Of a DNA stretch of 64,000 nt, positions 24,756 through 32,120 are shown piece after piece. Source of the stretch: MPNO01 sp965205995 (lineage in GTDB: Bacteria > Pseudomonadota > Alphaproteobacteria > MPNO01); assembly GCA_965205995.1 (NCBI GenBank), contig OZ242200.1:2728001-2792000 (forward strand), written 5' to 3'. How positions within the stretch are numbered: position 1 is the first letter of the stretch; each line of letters starts with the position of its first letter. A model generated the notes under the pieces. The model ran no database searches, had not been told where the DNA came from, and saw nothing but the letters and a program-made list of their open reading frames with translations. The position numbers and the translations under genes were made by a program.

Positions 24756-24917
24756 GCGCCCTTCGATACGCCCCCTTCGGGGGCTGCTCAGGGTGAGGGG
24801 TTATTCTAGATCCTCATCCCGAGCAGGCGCGCCCTTCGATACGCGGCTGCGCCGCTACTCAGGGTGAGGTTAATTAAATGCCTCATCCCGAGCAGGCGCA
24901 AAGCGCCGTATCGAGGG
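24756..24917. repeat. Two tandem CCCTTCGATACG-type intergenic repeats
   Basis: Two direct copies, each beginning GCGCCCTTCGATACG and running through CTCAGGGTGAG to CCTCATCCCGAGCAGGCGC, stand back to back. The second closes with GCCGTATCGAGGG, complementary to its own start, so it folds as a long hairpin. Partial copies of the same start occur at about 3567 and 36388. They fill most of the 375-base gap between PhoX and the orphan HyuB; nothing else is seen in that gap. Confidence 0.75.
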
Positions 24918-24978
24918 ACGGGCGGGGTTCCGTCCGCAGCGGTTAGAGGCTAGCCTTCCGCCCGAACCGGGAGGGACG

Positions 24979-27117
24979 ATGGGCGAGCTGTTCGAGCGTT
25001 ATGCCGCGCTGAGCGACGGGCTGATCTACGAGCGCGATGCCTATGAGCGGCGCCCCGGCGTCGACCCCGAGCTGATCAGCCACGGGCTGGAGCCGGTGAC
25101 CGAGCTGGAGCGGCGCGGCATGGAGGGGCTCGCCGATATCGACGCCGAGCTCCTGTTCCACAAGCTGACCGCCATCGCCGAGGAGGCGCGCGACGTCTAC
25201 ATGTCGCTGTCGATCTCCGAGGCGATCATGACCGGCGACATGAATTGCGGCATCTTCACCGCCTCGGGCGATCCGGCGGTGGTGGCGACGGGCATCTATT
25301 TCCACACGATGCTCAACAACGCCCAGCTCAAATACGCCAAGAAATATTACGAGCCCGACCCGACCGTCGGGCTCGCCGACGGCGATATCTATTTCTTCAA
25401 CGACGAGCTCGGCGGCGGCGTCCACCCGTTCGACATGTTCACCGCCATGCCGGTCTTCTACCGCGGCACCCATGTCGCCTGGGTGACCTGCGGCGGGCAC
25501 CAGGGCGATTCGGGATCGCCGACGCCGGGCGGGTTCAACGCCAAGGCGCGCACCCGCTACGAAGAGGGTTTCCACGTCCCGATGATGCGGATCGGCGACA
25601 GCTTCCGCCTCAACCAGGACATGCTCGACATGCTGGCCGGCGAGGTCCGCAACCCGTTCGTGTTCTCGGCCGATCTCAGATCCCGCGTCGCCACATTGTT
25701 CCAGATGCACCGGCGCATCGTGCGCGAGATCGAGCGCCGCGGCATCGAGCATGTGGTCGGCGGCATGCGGACGATCCTGACACGCGCCGAGCACACCGCG
25801 CGCAGCCGGCTGCGCCAGCTCAATGACGGCGTCTTTCGCGCGGTGATGTTCAACGACGACGATATCGGCGGCCGGCTCGGGCTGACGCGGATCCCCGTCA
25901 CCCTGTTCAAGGAAGACGATTCGCTGACCCTGCTGGTCCAGGGGGTTTCGCCGGAGAACCGGCTCGGGCCGATGCACGCAACCTGGCATCTCGTCCGCGC
26001 GGCGACGGCGGTCTATCTGTTCTCCTACTTCTTTCGCGGCATCCCGCCCAATGCCGGGCTGCTGGAGACCTGCCGCTATTTGGTGGAGGGGCCGTCGATC
26101 GCCAACGCGACCGACGAGATCGCCCACGGCATGGGGACCTCGATCGCCGCCTGCGTCACCAATGGCTGCCACGTGCTGGGCTCGAAGGCGCTGTTCGCCA
26201 GCCCCTACCGCGTCGCCGTCCAGGCGCCGCATTCCAGGAACCAGAACGTCTTCACCTTCGCCGGGGAAAACCGGCGCGGCTACAACTCCGCCAACATCAC
26301 CGGCACCGCCAACGCGGCCGGCCAGGGCGGCCGGGTCGACGGCGACGGGGAGAGCGCGATCGGCTTCTTCTGGGGCCCGTTCACCGATGCCGGCGAGACC
26401 GAGGACATCGATTCCCGGCTGCCCCATTTCGTGCTCAGCCGCGCCATCGACCGCAACAACCACGGCTACGGCAAGTTCCGCGGCGGCGCCTCGCTGGTCG
26501 AAATCTCGACCGCCTGCGGCGATCCGGGCTGCTTCCTCAACTCCTGGGGCAGCGCCGACAAGATCAGCCACAACCCCGGCATCATGGGCGGCTATATGGG
26601 CCCGCCCAACCCGCGCATCGTCATCGAGGGCACAGATTTGTTCGACAAGGCGAGGGCGGGCGAGGACGTGGACCTGCAGATGGCCGATCTGATGGCCCGG
26701 CAGAGCCTCGCGGGCAGCTACCGCATCGAGTCCTCCGGCCAGCCGACCGAAAAGATCGCCGAGGGCGACCTGATGATCTTCTCGATGGGCGGCGGCGGCG
26801 GCTATGGCGACGTGCTGGAGCGCGACCCGGCGTCGATCCAGCAGGACCTCGACGACCGGATGATCGACCCCCATGTCGCCGAGCGGGTCTATGGCGCCGT
26901 CATCGACGCCGCGACGGGGCGTATCGACCGCGCGGCGACGGAGAAGAAGCGCGCCACCCTCAGGCGCGAGCGGCTGAGGAAGGCCAAGCCCTTCGACCGC
27001 TTCCTCGCCGACTGGAAGAAGCGCAAGCCGAAGGCCCATATCATCGCCTATTACGGCGAATGGCCCGAGCCCCGCGCGCCGGGCTACGACAAGGAATTCT
27101 GGGGGCTGTACAAATAG
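24979..27117 (+). CDS. Orphan HyuB-type protein, acetone-carboxylase alpha-subunit-like
   Basis: The 712-residue protein belongs to the HyuB family but to a divergent branch. It has an N-terminal extension ahead of the usual start, KLTAIAEEARDVYMSLSISEAI, FFNDELGGGVHPFDMFTAMP, SMGGGGGYGDVLERDP and a long basic C-terminus ending EFWGLYK. These features and the length recall the alpha subunit of acetone carboxylase, which carboxylates acetone to acetoacetate with ATP. No HyuA partner or small subunit is adjacent, unlike every other HyuB here, so it may use a HyuA from another locus or a different mechanism. GGGAGGGACG precedes the ATG. Confidence 0.88.
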   Translation: MGELFERYAALSDGLIYERDAYERRPGVDPELISHGLEPVTELERRGMEGLADIDAELLFHKLTAIAEEARDVYMSLSISEAIMTGDMNCGIFTASGDPAVVATGIYFHTMLNNAQLKYAKKYYEPDPTVGLADGDIYFFNDELGGGVHPFDMFTAMPVFYRGTHVAWVTCGGHQGDSGSPTPGGFNAKARTRYEEGFHVPMMRIGDSFRLNQDMLDMLAGEVRNPFVFSADLRSRVATLFQMHRRIVREIERRGIEHVVGGMRTILTRAEHTARSRLRQLNDGVFRAVMFNDDDIGGRLGLTRIPVTLFKEDDSLTLLVQGVSPENRLGPMHATWHLVRAATAVYLFSYFFRGIPPNAGLLETCRYLVEGPSIANATDEIAHGMGTSIAACVTNGCHVLGSKALFASPYRVAVQAPHSRNQNVFTFAGENRRGYNSANITGTANAAGQGGRVDGDGESAIGFFWGPFTDAGETEDIDSRLPHFVLSRAIDRNNHGYGKFRGGASLVEISTACGDPGCFLNSWGSADKISHNPGIMGGYMGPPNPRIVIEGTDLFDKARAGEDVDLQMADLMARQSLAGSYRIESSGQPTEKIAEGDLMIFSMGGGGGYGDVLERDPASIQQDLDDRMIDPHVAERVYGAVIDAATGRIDRAATEKKRATLRRERLRKAKPFDRFLADWKKRKPKAHIIAYYGEWPEPRAPGYDKEFWGLYK

Positions 27118-27129
27118 GCTGGCGCGCGT

Positions 27130-28266
27130 TCACCCGCCGAGCGGGGCTTCCATCGCGTCGTAGGAGAACACCCAGCCGGGATCCATCGGGTTGCGCAGCC
27201 ACTTGTTGTCGCGCGAGCCCTGCTGCACCCGCTCGCAGCGCCCCTTGCGGGCCTGCTCGTAGAGGGCGAAGGCGCGCGCGTAGTCGTCGAAGCGCTCCAG
27301 GCAGCGCACCAGGACCGCCGCGTCCTCGATCGCCATCGCCGCGCCCTGCCCCATATGGGGCTTCATCGGGTGGCAGGCATCGCCGATCAGCACCAGCCGC
27401 CCGTCGCTCCAGAGCGGCAGCGGCTCGCGGTCGAAGAGCGGCCATTTGGTCGCCCCGGTGGAGAGGTCGATCAGGCTGTGGATTTCCGGGTGGAAGCCCG
27501 CGAAGGCCGCCCGCAGCTCGTCGTAATCGGCATCGACATGGGAAATGCCGTGATCCCATTCGGGCTCCGGCACGCCGGTGACGAAGTAGATCTCGTCATG
27601 GTTCCGGTCGAGAAAATAGACCACCATATGGGTGTCCCGGTGGGCGTCGTCCGACCACCACTTGCTGAGATCGGCGGGGGCGAGGTCGCCGAGCTTCCCG
27701 GCCGGGATGATGCAGCGATGCCCGACATAGCCCGAATAGACCGGCTGCTCGGGCCCGAGCAGCGCCTCGCGCACCATCGAATCGATGCCGTCGGCGCCGA
27801 TCACGATATCCGCCTCTTCCCTTCCGCCGTCCTCGAAGGCGAGCGAAACGCCACCGCTCTTCTGCTCGAGCCCGACCAGCTTCCTGCCGAACTCGATGGT
27901 GCCGGGGGCGACGTTGTCGGTCAGGATCTGGTGGAAGTCGCCGCGGTGGATGACCATGTAGCAGGCGCCGAACGCGGCCTCGCAGACATCGCGCATGTCG
28001 TAGCGGTACATGGTCTCGCCGGTATCGAATTTGCGGCTGATCCAGAATTCCGGCCGCAGCCCGATTTCGAGCAGCCGGTCTTCGATGCCGGCCGCGCGCA
28101 GCACTTTCATCACGTTGGGGCTGACATTGATGCCCGCGCCGAGCCTGGCGAATTCGGGCGCCTGTTCGTAGACGCGCACGCGCTGGCCGCGCTGTTCCAG
28201 GAGCGCCGCGGCGACCAGCCCGCCGAGCCCGGCGCCGATGATGGCGATCTCCCAGTCCGGGCGCAT
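27130..28266 (-). CDS. FAD-dependent aromatic monooxygenase, 6-hydroxynicotinate 3-monooxygenase (NicC)-like
   Basis: The 378-residue class A flavoprotein monooxygenase has GAGLGGLVAAALL (FAD ADP-binding) at the N-terminus, the DG motif IGADGIDS and the GD motif RLVLIGDACHPMKPHMGQG. Segments such as RLGAGINVSPNVMKVLR, VIHRGDFHQ and KWPLFDREPLPLWS closely follow NicC of nicotinate catabolism as I remember it. Such enzymes hydroxylate, and often decarboxylate, hydroxylated aromatic or pyridine acids. It lies ten bases after the semialdehyde dehydrogenase stop on the same strand, so it is the second gene of that operon. The other nicotinate-pathway genes (nicX, nicF, nicE) are not in the window, so the substrate may differ. 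Confidence 0.88.
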   Translation of the reverse strand: MRPDWEIAIIGAGLGGLVAAALLEQRGQRVRVYEQAPEFARLGAGINVSPNVMKVLRAAGIEDRLLEIGLRPEFWISRKFDTGETMYRYDMRDVCEAAFGACYMVIHRGDFHQILTDNVAPGTIEFGRKLVGLEQKSGGVSLAFEDGGREEADIVIGADGIDSMVREALLGPEQPVYSGYVGHRCIIPAGKLGDLAPADLSKWWSDDAHRDTHMVVYFLDRNHDEIYFVTGVPEPEWDHGISHVDADYDELRAAFAGFHPEIHSLIDLSTGATKWPLFDREPLPLWSDGRLVLIGDACHPMKPHMGQGAAMAIEDAAVLVRCLERFDDYARAFALYEQARKGRCERVQQGSRDNKWLRNPMDPGWVFSYDAMEAPLGG

Positions 28267-28276
28267 GGCGGCCCCC

Positions 28277-29704
28277 TCAGATGCTGAAACCGGCGACCTT
28301 GGTCTCGAGATATTCGGCGATCCCCTCGCGGCTGCCCTCGCGGCCGAGGCCCGAATCCTTCATCCCGCCAAAGGGCGCCGCCGCCGAGGCCGGGTTGATG
28401 TCGTTGATGCCGACGATGCCGAAATCGAGCCCCTCGAAGAGCCGCATCGTCCGGGCGAGGTCCTGGCTGTAGATATAGGCGGCGAGCCCGTAATGGGTGT
28501 CGTTGGCCATCGCCAATATGTCGTCGCCGTCGTCGAAGCGGACCACCGGGGCGACCGGGCCGAAAGTCTCCTCGCGGTAGATCCGCATGTCGGGCGTCAC
28601 GCGATCGAGCACGGTCGGCGCGTAGAAATGGCCCTTGTCGAGGCCGTTCTCGGTGAGCCTCTTGCCGCCGCAGAGCACCGACGCGCCCTTGGCCACGGCG
28701 TCCTCGACCTGGGCCTCGACCTTGGCGACGGCGGCCTCGTTGACCAGCGGGCCGATGGTCACCCCGTCCTCGAAGCCGCTGCCCGCCTTCATCTTCGCCA
28801 CCCGGCCGGTCAGGGTATCGAGGAACGCATCGGCTGAGTCGCGGTGGACATAGACCCGGTTGGGGCTGATGCAGGCCTGGCCGGTGTTGAGGAATTTCAC
28901 CAGCTGCAGCCCCTTGGCGGCATGCACCGGGTCGGCATCGCCGAGCACGATGAACGGAGCATGCCCGCCGAGCTCGCAGGAGACCCGCTTCATGTTGCCC
29001 GCCGCGCGCCCGGCCAGCATCTTGCCGATCGCGGTCGAGCCGGTGAAGGTGAGCTTGCGGATTTTGGGGTTGGTGACGAACTCCTCGCCGACCGGCGCCG
29101 GGTCCCGGGCGGTGACCAGATTGACCACGCCCCTGGGGAAACCAGCGTCCTCGAACACCTTGAAAGTCTCGATCGCAGTGAGCGGCGTCGCCTCGGCCGG
29201 CTTGAGGACCACCGTGCAGCCGGCGGCCAGCGCCGGGCCGAGCTTCCGGGTGATCATCGAGATCGGGTAGTTCCAGGGGGTGATGGCGGCGACCACGCCG
29301 ACCGGCTGGCGCAGCACCATGAATCTCTGGTCGGGACGCGCCGACGGTATGACCTCGCCATAGACCCGCTTGGCCTCCTCGGCGAACCAGACCAGGAAAT
29401 CGGCGGCGTAGCGGACTTCGTTCAGCGCCGCGCGCAGCGGTTTCCCCTGCTCCCCGGTCATCACCCGGGCGATTTGCTCGCGCCGCTCCAGCATCAGCGC
29501 GTGCGCCTTCATCAGGATCGCCGCGCGCTCATAGGCCGTCGTCGCCCGCCAGGACGGGAAGGCGTCCGCCGCCGCGTCGATCGCCGCGCGGGCGCGCTCG
29601 GCGCCGCCATCGGGGACGGTGGCGATCACCGACCCGTCGGCCGGGTTGAGCACCGCGAAGCTCGCATTGGCGGGTCCCGACTGCCAGTCTCCGTTTATGT
29701 ACAT
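28277..29704 (-). CDS. Succinate-semialdehyde dehydrogenase-like aldehyde dehydrogenase
   Basis: This 475-residue NAD(P)-dependent aldehyde dehydrogenase has PWNYPISMITRKLGPALAAG, FTGSTAIGK, the catalytic glutamate in CELGGHAP and the nucleophile in NTGQACISPNR. EETFGPVAPV and GGMKDSGLGREG are typical of the GabD group. It oxidises a semialdehyde to the acid, probably succinic, malonic or a related C4-C5 intermediate. GAGGAGCGG precedes the ATG. It is the first gene of a two-gene operon with the NicC-like monooxygenase and is divergent from the thiolase-fold gene. Confidence 0.92.
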   Translation of the reverse strand: MYINGDWQSGPANASFAVLNPADGSVIATVPDGGAERARAAIDAAADAFPSWRATTAYERAAILMKAHALMLERREQIARVMTGEQGKPLRAALNEVRYAADFLVWFAEEAKRVYGEVIPSARPDQRFMVLRQPVGVVAAITPWNYPISMITRKLGPALAAGCTVVLKPAEATPLTAIETFKVFEDAGFPRGVVNLVTARDPAPVGEEFVTNPKIRKLTFTGSTAIGKMLAGRAAGNMKRVSCELGGHAPFIVLGDADPVHAAKGLQLVKFLNTGQACISPNRVYVHRDSADAFLDTLTGRVAKMKAGSGFEDGVTIGPLVNEAAVAKVEAQVEDAVAKGASVLCGGKRLTENGLDKGHFYAPTVLDRVTPDMRIYREETFGPVAPVVRFDDGDDILAMANDTHYGLAAYIYSQDLARTMRLFEGLDFGIVGINDINPASAAAPFGGMKDSGLGREGSREGIAEYLETKVAGFSI

Positions 29705-29719
29705 CCGCTCCTCGTCGCG

Positions 29720-29748
29720 TTGGTTCGCATCGGTCGGCGCACTATAGC
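29720..29748 (+). promoter_or_regulatory. Candidate promoter of the thiolase-like/DUF35 operon
   Basis: TTGGTT and TATAGC are separated by 17 bases, about 30 bases upstream of the ATG of the thiolase-fold gene, in the gap between two divergent operons. Match to the sigma-70 consensus is partial (three and four of six). Confidence 0.35.
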
Positions 29749-29777
29749 GGCCGGCCGGGCGTGGCTATAGTTCGCCG

Positions 29778-30944
29778 ATGAAGGAAGGCGCGGTCATCGT
29801 CGGCATCGGCGAGACGAAAGTCGGCAAGCATCCGGGCCGCAACGCGCTCGACCTGCAATGCGAGGCGGTGCGCAGGGCGCTCGCCGATGCAGGGATCGGG
29901 AAGGCGCGCATCGACGGCGTCTATGCGCTCGGCTCCTACATCCAGCCGACCCAGCTGCACGGGCTCAGCGTCATCGAATATCTCGGGCTCACCCCCAGGC
30001 TCGCCGAAATCGTCGATGTCGGCGGCACGGTCGCCTTCATCGCCATGATCCAGAACGCGATGGCGGCGATCGACGAGGGGCGGCTCGAAATCGCGGTCTG
30101 CGTCTATGGCGACAACGCCGCGACCCATCGTGCGCCGGGGACGCATGGCTATGTCGCCCAGATGAGGACCGGGGCGGAGGAGTTCGAGGAGATTTTCGGC
30201 TCCTCGATCGTGGTCTCCTACGCGCTCCTGGCCAGGCGCTATCTCGACCTCCACGGGCTGGAACCGGAAGAGGCGTTCGCGCCGATCGCGCTGACTGCGC
30301 GCCGCCACGCCATGCTCAACGAGAACGCGGCCTACCGGAAGCCGATCACGCTCGCCGACTACCGCGCCTCGCCGTGGATCGCCGAACCCTTCCGGCGGCT
30401 CGACTGCTCGCCGGTGGTCGACGGCGCCGGCGCCTTCGTGATCGTCTCGCGCCGCGTCGCGCGCGGGCTCGGGCTGGATGCGCCGCCGGTCTCCTATCTC
30501 GGCGCGGGATCGCAGGCGACCCACAAGATCGTCAGCCTCGCCCCCGACATCCCGGAGCTCGGCATGGCGGAAGCCGGGCGCCGCGCCTTCGCCGAAGCCG
30601 GACTCGCACCGGAAGACGTCGATCTCCTGACCGTGCATGACGGGTTCACCGCGTCGATCTCGATCACCGTCGAGGCGCTCGGCTTCTGCAATGCGGGCGA
30701 GTGCGGCCGGTTTGCGGCCGAAGGCGGGCTCGGCTTCGACGGCGCGCTCCCGGTCAACCCGCATGGCGGGCTGCTCTCCCAGGGCCATGTCGGCGGCATG
30801 CTGCATGTGCTGGAGGCGGTCCGCCAGCTGCGCGGCGATGCCGGTGCGCGCCAGGTGAAGGACGCCGAGATCGCGGCGATTTCGGGCAACGGCAACATCT
30901 TCTCGATCTGCGGCGCGATGCTGCTGGGCAAGGGGCTGGCATGA
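29778..30944 (+). CDS. Thiolase-fold protein lacking the usual nucleophilic cysteine (Ltp2-type)
   Basis: The 388-residue protein has the thiolase fold pattern, including ISGNGNIFSICGAMLLG near the C-terminus and NPHGGLLSQGHVGG where thiolases have the active-site histidine. At the position of the first catalytic cysteine it reads DVGGTVAFIA, with no cysteine. Proteins of this type, paired with a DUF35 OB-fold partner, include the steroid side-chain aldolases Ltp2/ChsH2, which cleave carbon-carbon bonds of acyl-CoA adducts without a covalent thioester. The downstream gene is exactly such a partner, overlapping by four bases. A retro-aldol role is therefore more likely than true thiolysis, but is inference. 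Confidence 0.9.
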   Translation: MKEGAVIVGIGETKVGKHPGRNALDLQCEAVRRALADAGIGKARIDGVYALGSYIQPTQLHGLSVIEYLGLTPRLAEIVDVGGTVAFIAMIQNAMAAIDEGRLEIAVCVYGDNAATHRAPGTHGYVAQMRTGAEEFEEIFGSSIVVSYALLARRYLDLHGLEPEEAFAPIALTARRHAMLNENAAYRKPITLADYRASPWIAEPFRRLDCSPVVDGAGAFVIVSRRVARGLGLDAPPVSYLGAGSQATHKIVSLAPDIPELGMAEAGRRAFAEAGLAPEDVDLLTVHDGFTASISITVEALGFCNAGECGRFAAEGGLGFDGALPVNPHGGLLSQGHVGGMLHVLEAVRQLRGDAGARQVKDAEIAAISGNGNIFSICGAMLLGKGLA

Positions 30945-31327
30945 CGATCGACCGCGCCTCCCCGTTCTGGCAGTCGGTCGATGCGCGGGCGATGGCGCTC
31001 CCCTTGTGCGGGGATTGCGGGCGCTTCCATTTCTACCCCCGCGCGGTCTGCCCGGAATGCTGGTCGGACGACCTCGCCTGGCGCCCGGTCGGCGGCAAGG
31101 GCACGGTCTGGAGCTACACGATCGTCCGCTTCGCCCACGGCGCCCATGAGGGCTGGAAGACGCGAACCCCCTATGTCGTCGCCCTGATCGCGCTCGAGGA
31201 AGGGGTGCGCATGATGAGCAACGTCGTCGACTGCCCGGTCGAATCGGTGCGCTCCGGCATGGCGGTCGAACTCGCCTACCGGGAATACGAGGACGGACTC
31301 ATCCCGGTCTTCGCGCCGGCCGGATAG
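30941..31327 (+). CDS. Zn-ribbon/OB-fold (DUF35) partner protein
   Basis: The 128-residue protein begins with a rubredoxin-like zinc ribbon, CGDC and CPEC at about 23-40, followed by the OB fold with GKGTVWSYTIV and TPYVVALIALEEGVRMMSNV. DUF35 proteins bind acyl-CoA and form complexes with thiolase-like enzymes. Its ATG overlaps the thiolase-like stop (ATGA), indicating a fixed partnership. It ends seven bases short of the convergent HD-domain gene's stop. Confidence 0.93.
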   Translation: MTIDRASPFWQSVDARAMALPLCGDCGRFHFYPRAVCPECWSDDLAWRPVGGKGTVWSYTIVRFAHGAHEGWKTRTPYVVALIALEEGVRMMSNVVDCPVESVRSGMAVELAYREYEDGLIPVFAPAG

Positions 31328-31333
31328 GCGCCG

Positions 31334-32092
31334 TCAGAGCGCGTTGCAGGGCCGCCTGAGCGTCCGCCACATATGCGAGGATGGCGAGTTGTCGTTGCCG
31401 AGCCCCTCGGGCGGCTGCTTGAAATGCCGGCCGACGACATCCTCGAACTGCTCGAGCTCGACCGTCACGTCGGGATCGAAGGCGTAGAGGTCGTTGACGA
31501 CGATCATCCGCGCGGACATGTACCATTTGTGCTTTTTGGCCCGCTCGTACTCGGCGACGATATAGGGCTCGGGCTCATAGTACTCGCCGAACATCCGGCG
31601 GTAGGCGTCGGGATATTCGTAGCCCACGGACTCGTCGGGGAAGAAGCGGAGCGCCTGGTGGACGCGGATCGCCCAGGCCACCTCCTCGTCGACATAGGGC
31701 CCCAGCAGCTGCGCGCCCCAATAGCCGTGATCGGCGCGGATGAAGCCGATCACCGCGATGTCGTGCAGCAGGCAGGCGAGCACCATCTTCTCTGGCAGGC
31801 CGTTCTTCTGGGCGAGGTTGGCGCTCTGCAACAGATGCGCCTTGCCCGGCGCGAAGCGGTATTCGAAGAAGTCCAACAGCGTCGGCTTCTCGGGCATCGG
31901 AGGCAGGCGGGGATCCTCGCCCATCAGGAAGGCGGCGCCTCCGGGACCCGGACCGGCCGCGTCATTGCCGTGCTTGCGCTCGCCGTCGGCGAGGTTGTAA
32001 AGCAGCGACTTGGCGACCAGCCGCTCGCCGAGTTCCTGAATCTGTTTCTCCTCGAACGCGTCGGCGCGCTCGGATAGCATCTGGGTTGCCAT
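31334..32092 (-). CDS. HD-domain protein with a six-ligand diiron-type metal site
   Basis: The 252-residue all-helical protein carries H86, H110-D111, H122, H145 and D201 as candidate ligands. The extra histidines beyond the basic HD pair, and their spacing, resemble the mixed-valent diiron HD oxygenases (myo-inositol oxygenase, PhnZ) more than simple phosphohydrolases; I judge this from memory of those families. GAGGACGG precedes the ATG. It starts 28 bases after the stop of the molybdenum hydroxylase, so the two are probably co-transcribed and act on one pathway. A hydrolase function cannot be excluded. Confidence 0.8.
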   Translation of the reverse strand: MATQMLSERADAFEEKQIQELGERLVAKSLLYNLADGERKHGNDAAGPGPGGAAFLMGEDPRLPPMPEKPTLLDFFEYRFAPGKAHLLQSANLAQKNGLPEKMVLACLLHDIAVIGFIRADHGYWGAQLLGPYVDEEVAWAIRVHQALRFFPDESVGYEYPDAYRRMFGEYYEPEPYIVAEYERAKKHKWYMSARMIVVNDLYAFDPDVTVELEQFEDVVGRHFKQPPEGLGNDNSPSSHMWRTLRRPCNAL

Positions 32093-32120
32093 TCCGTCCT
32101 CGTTCCGGTTCGCGGGCGCT

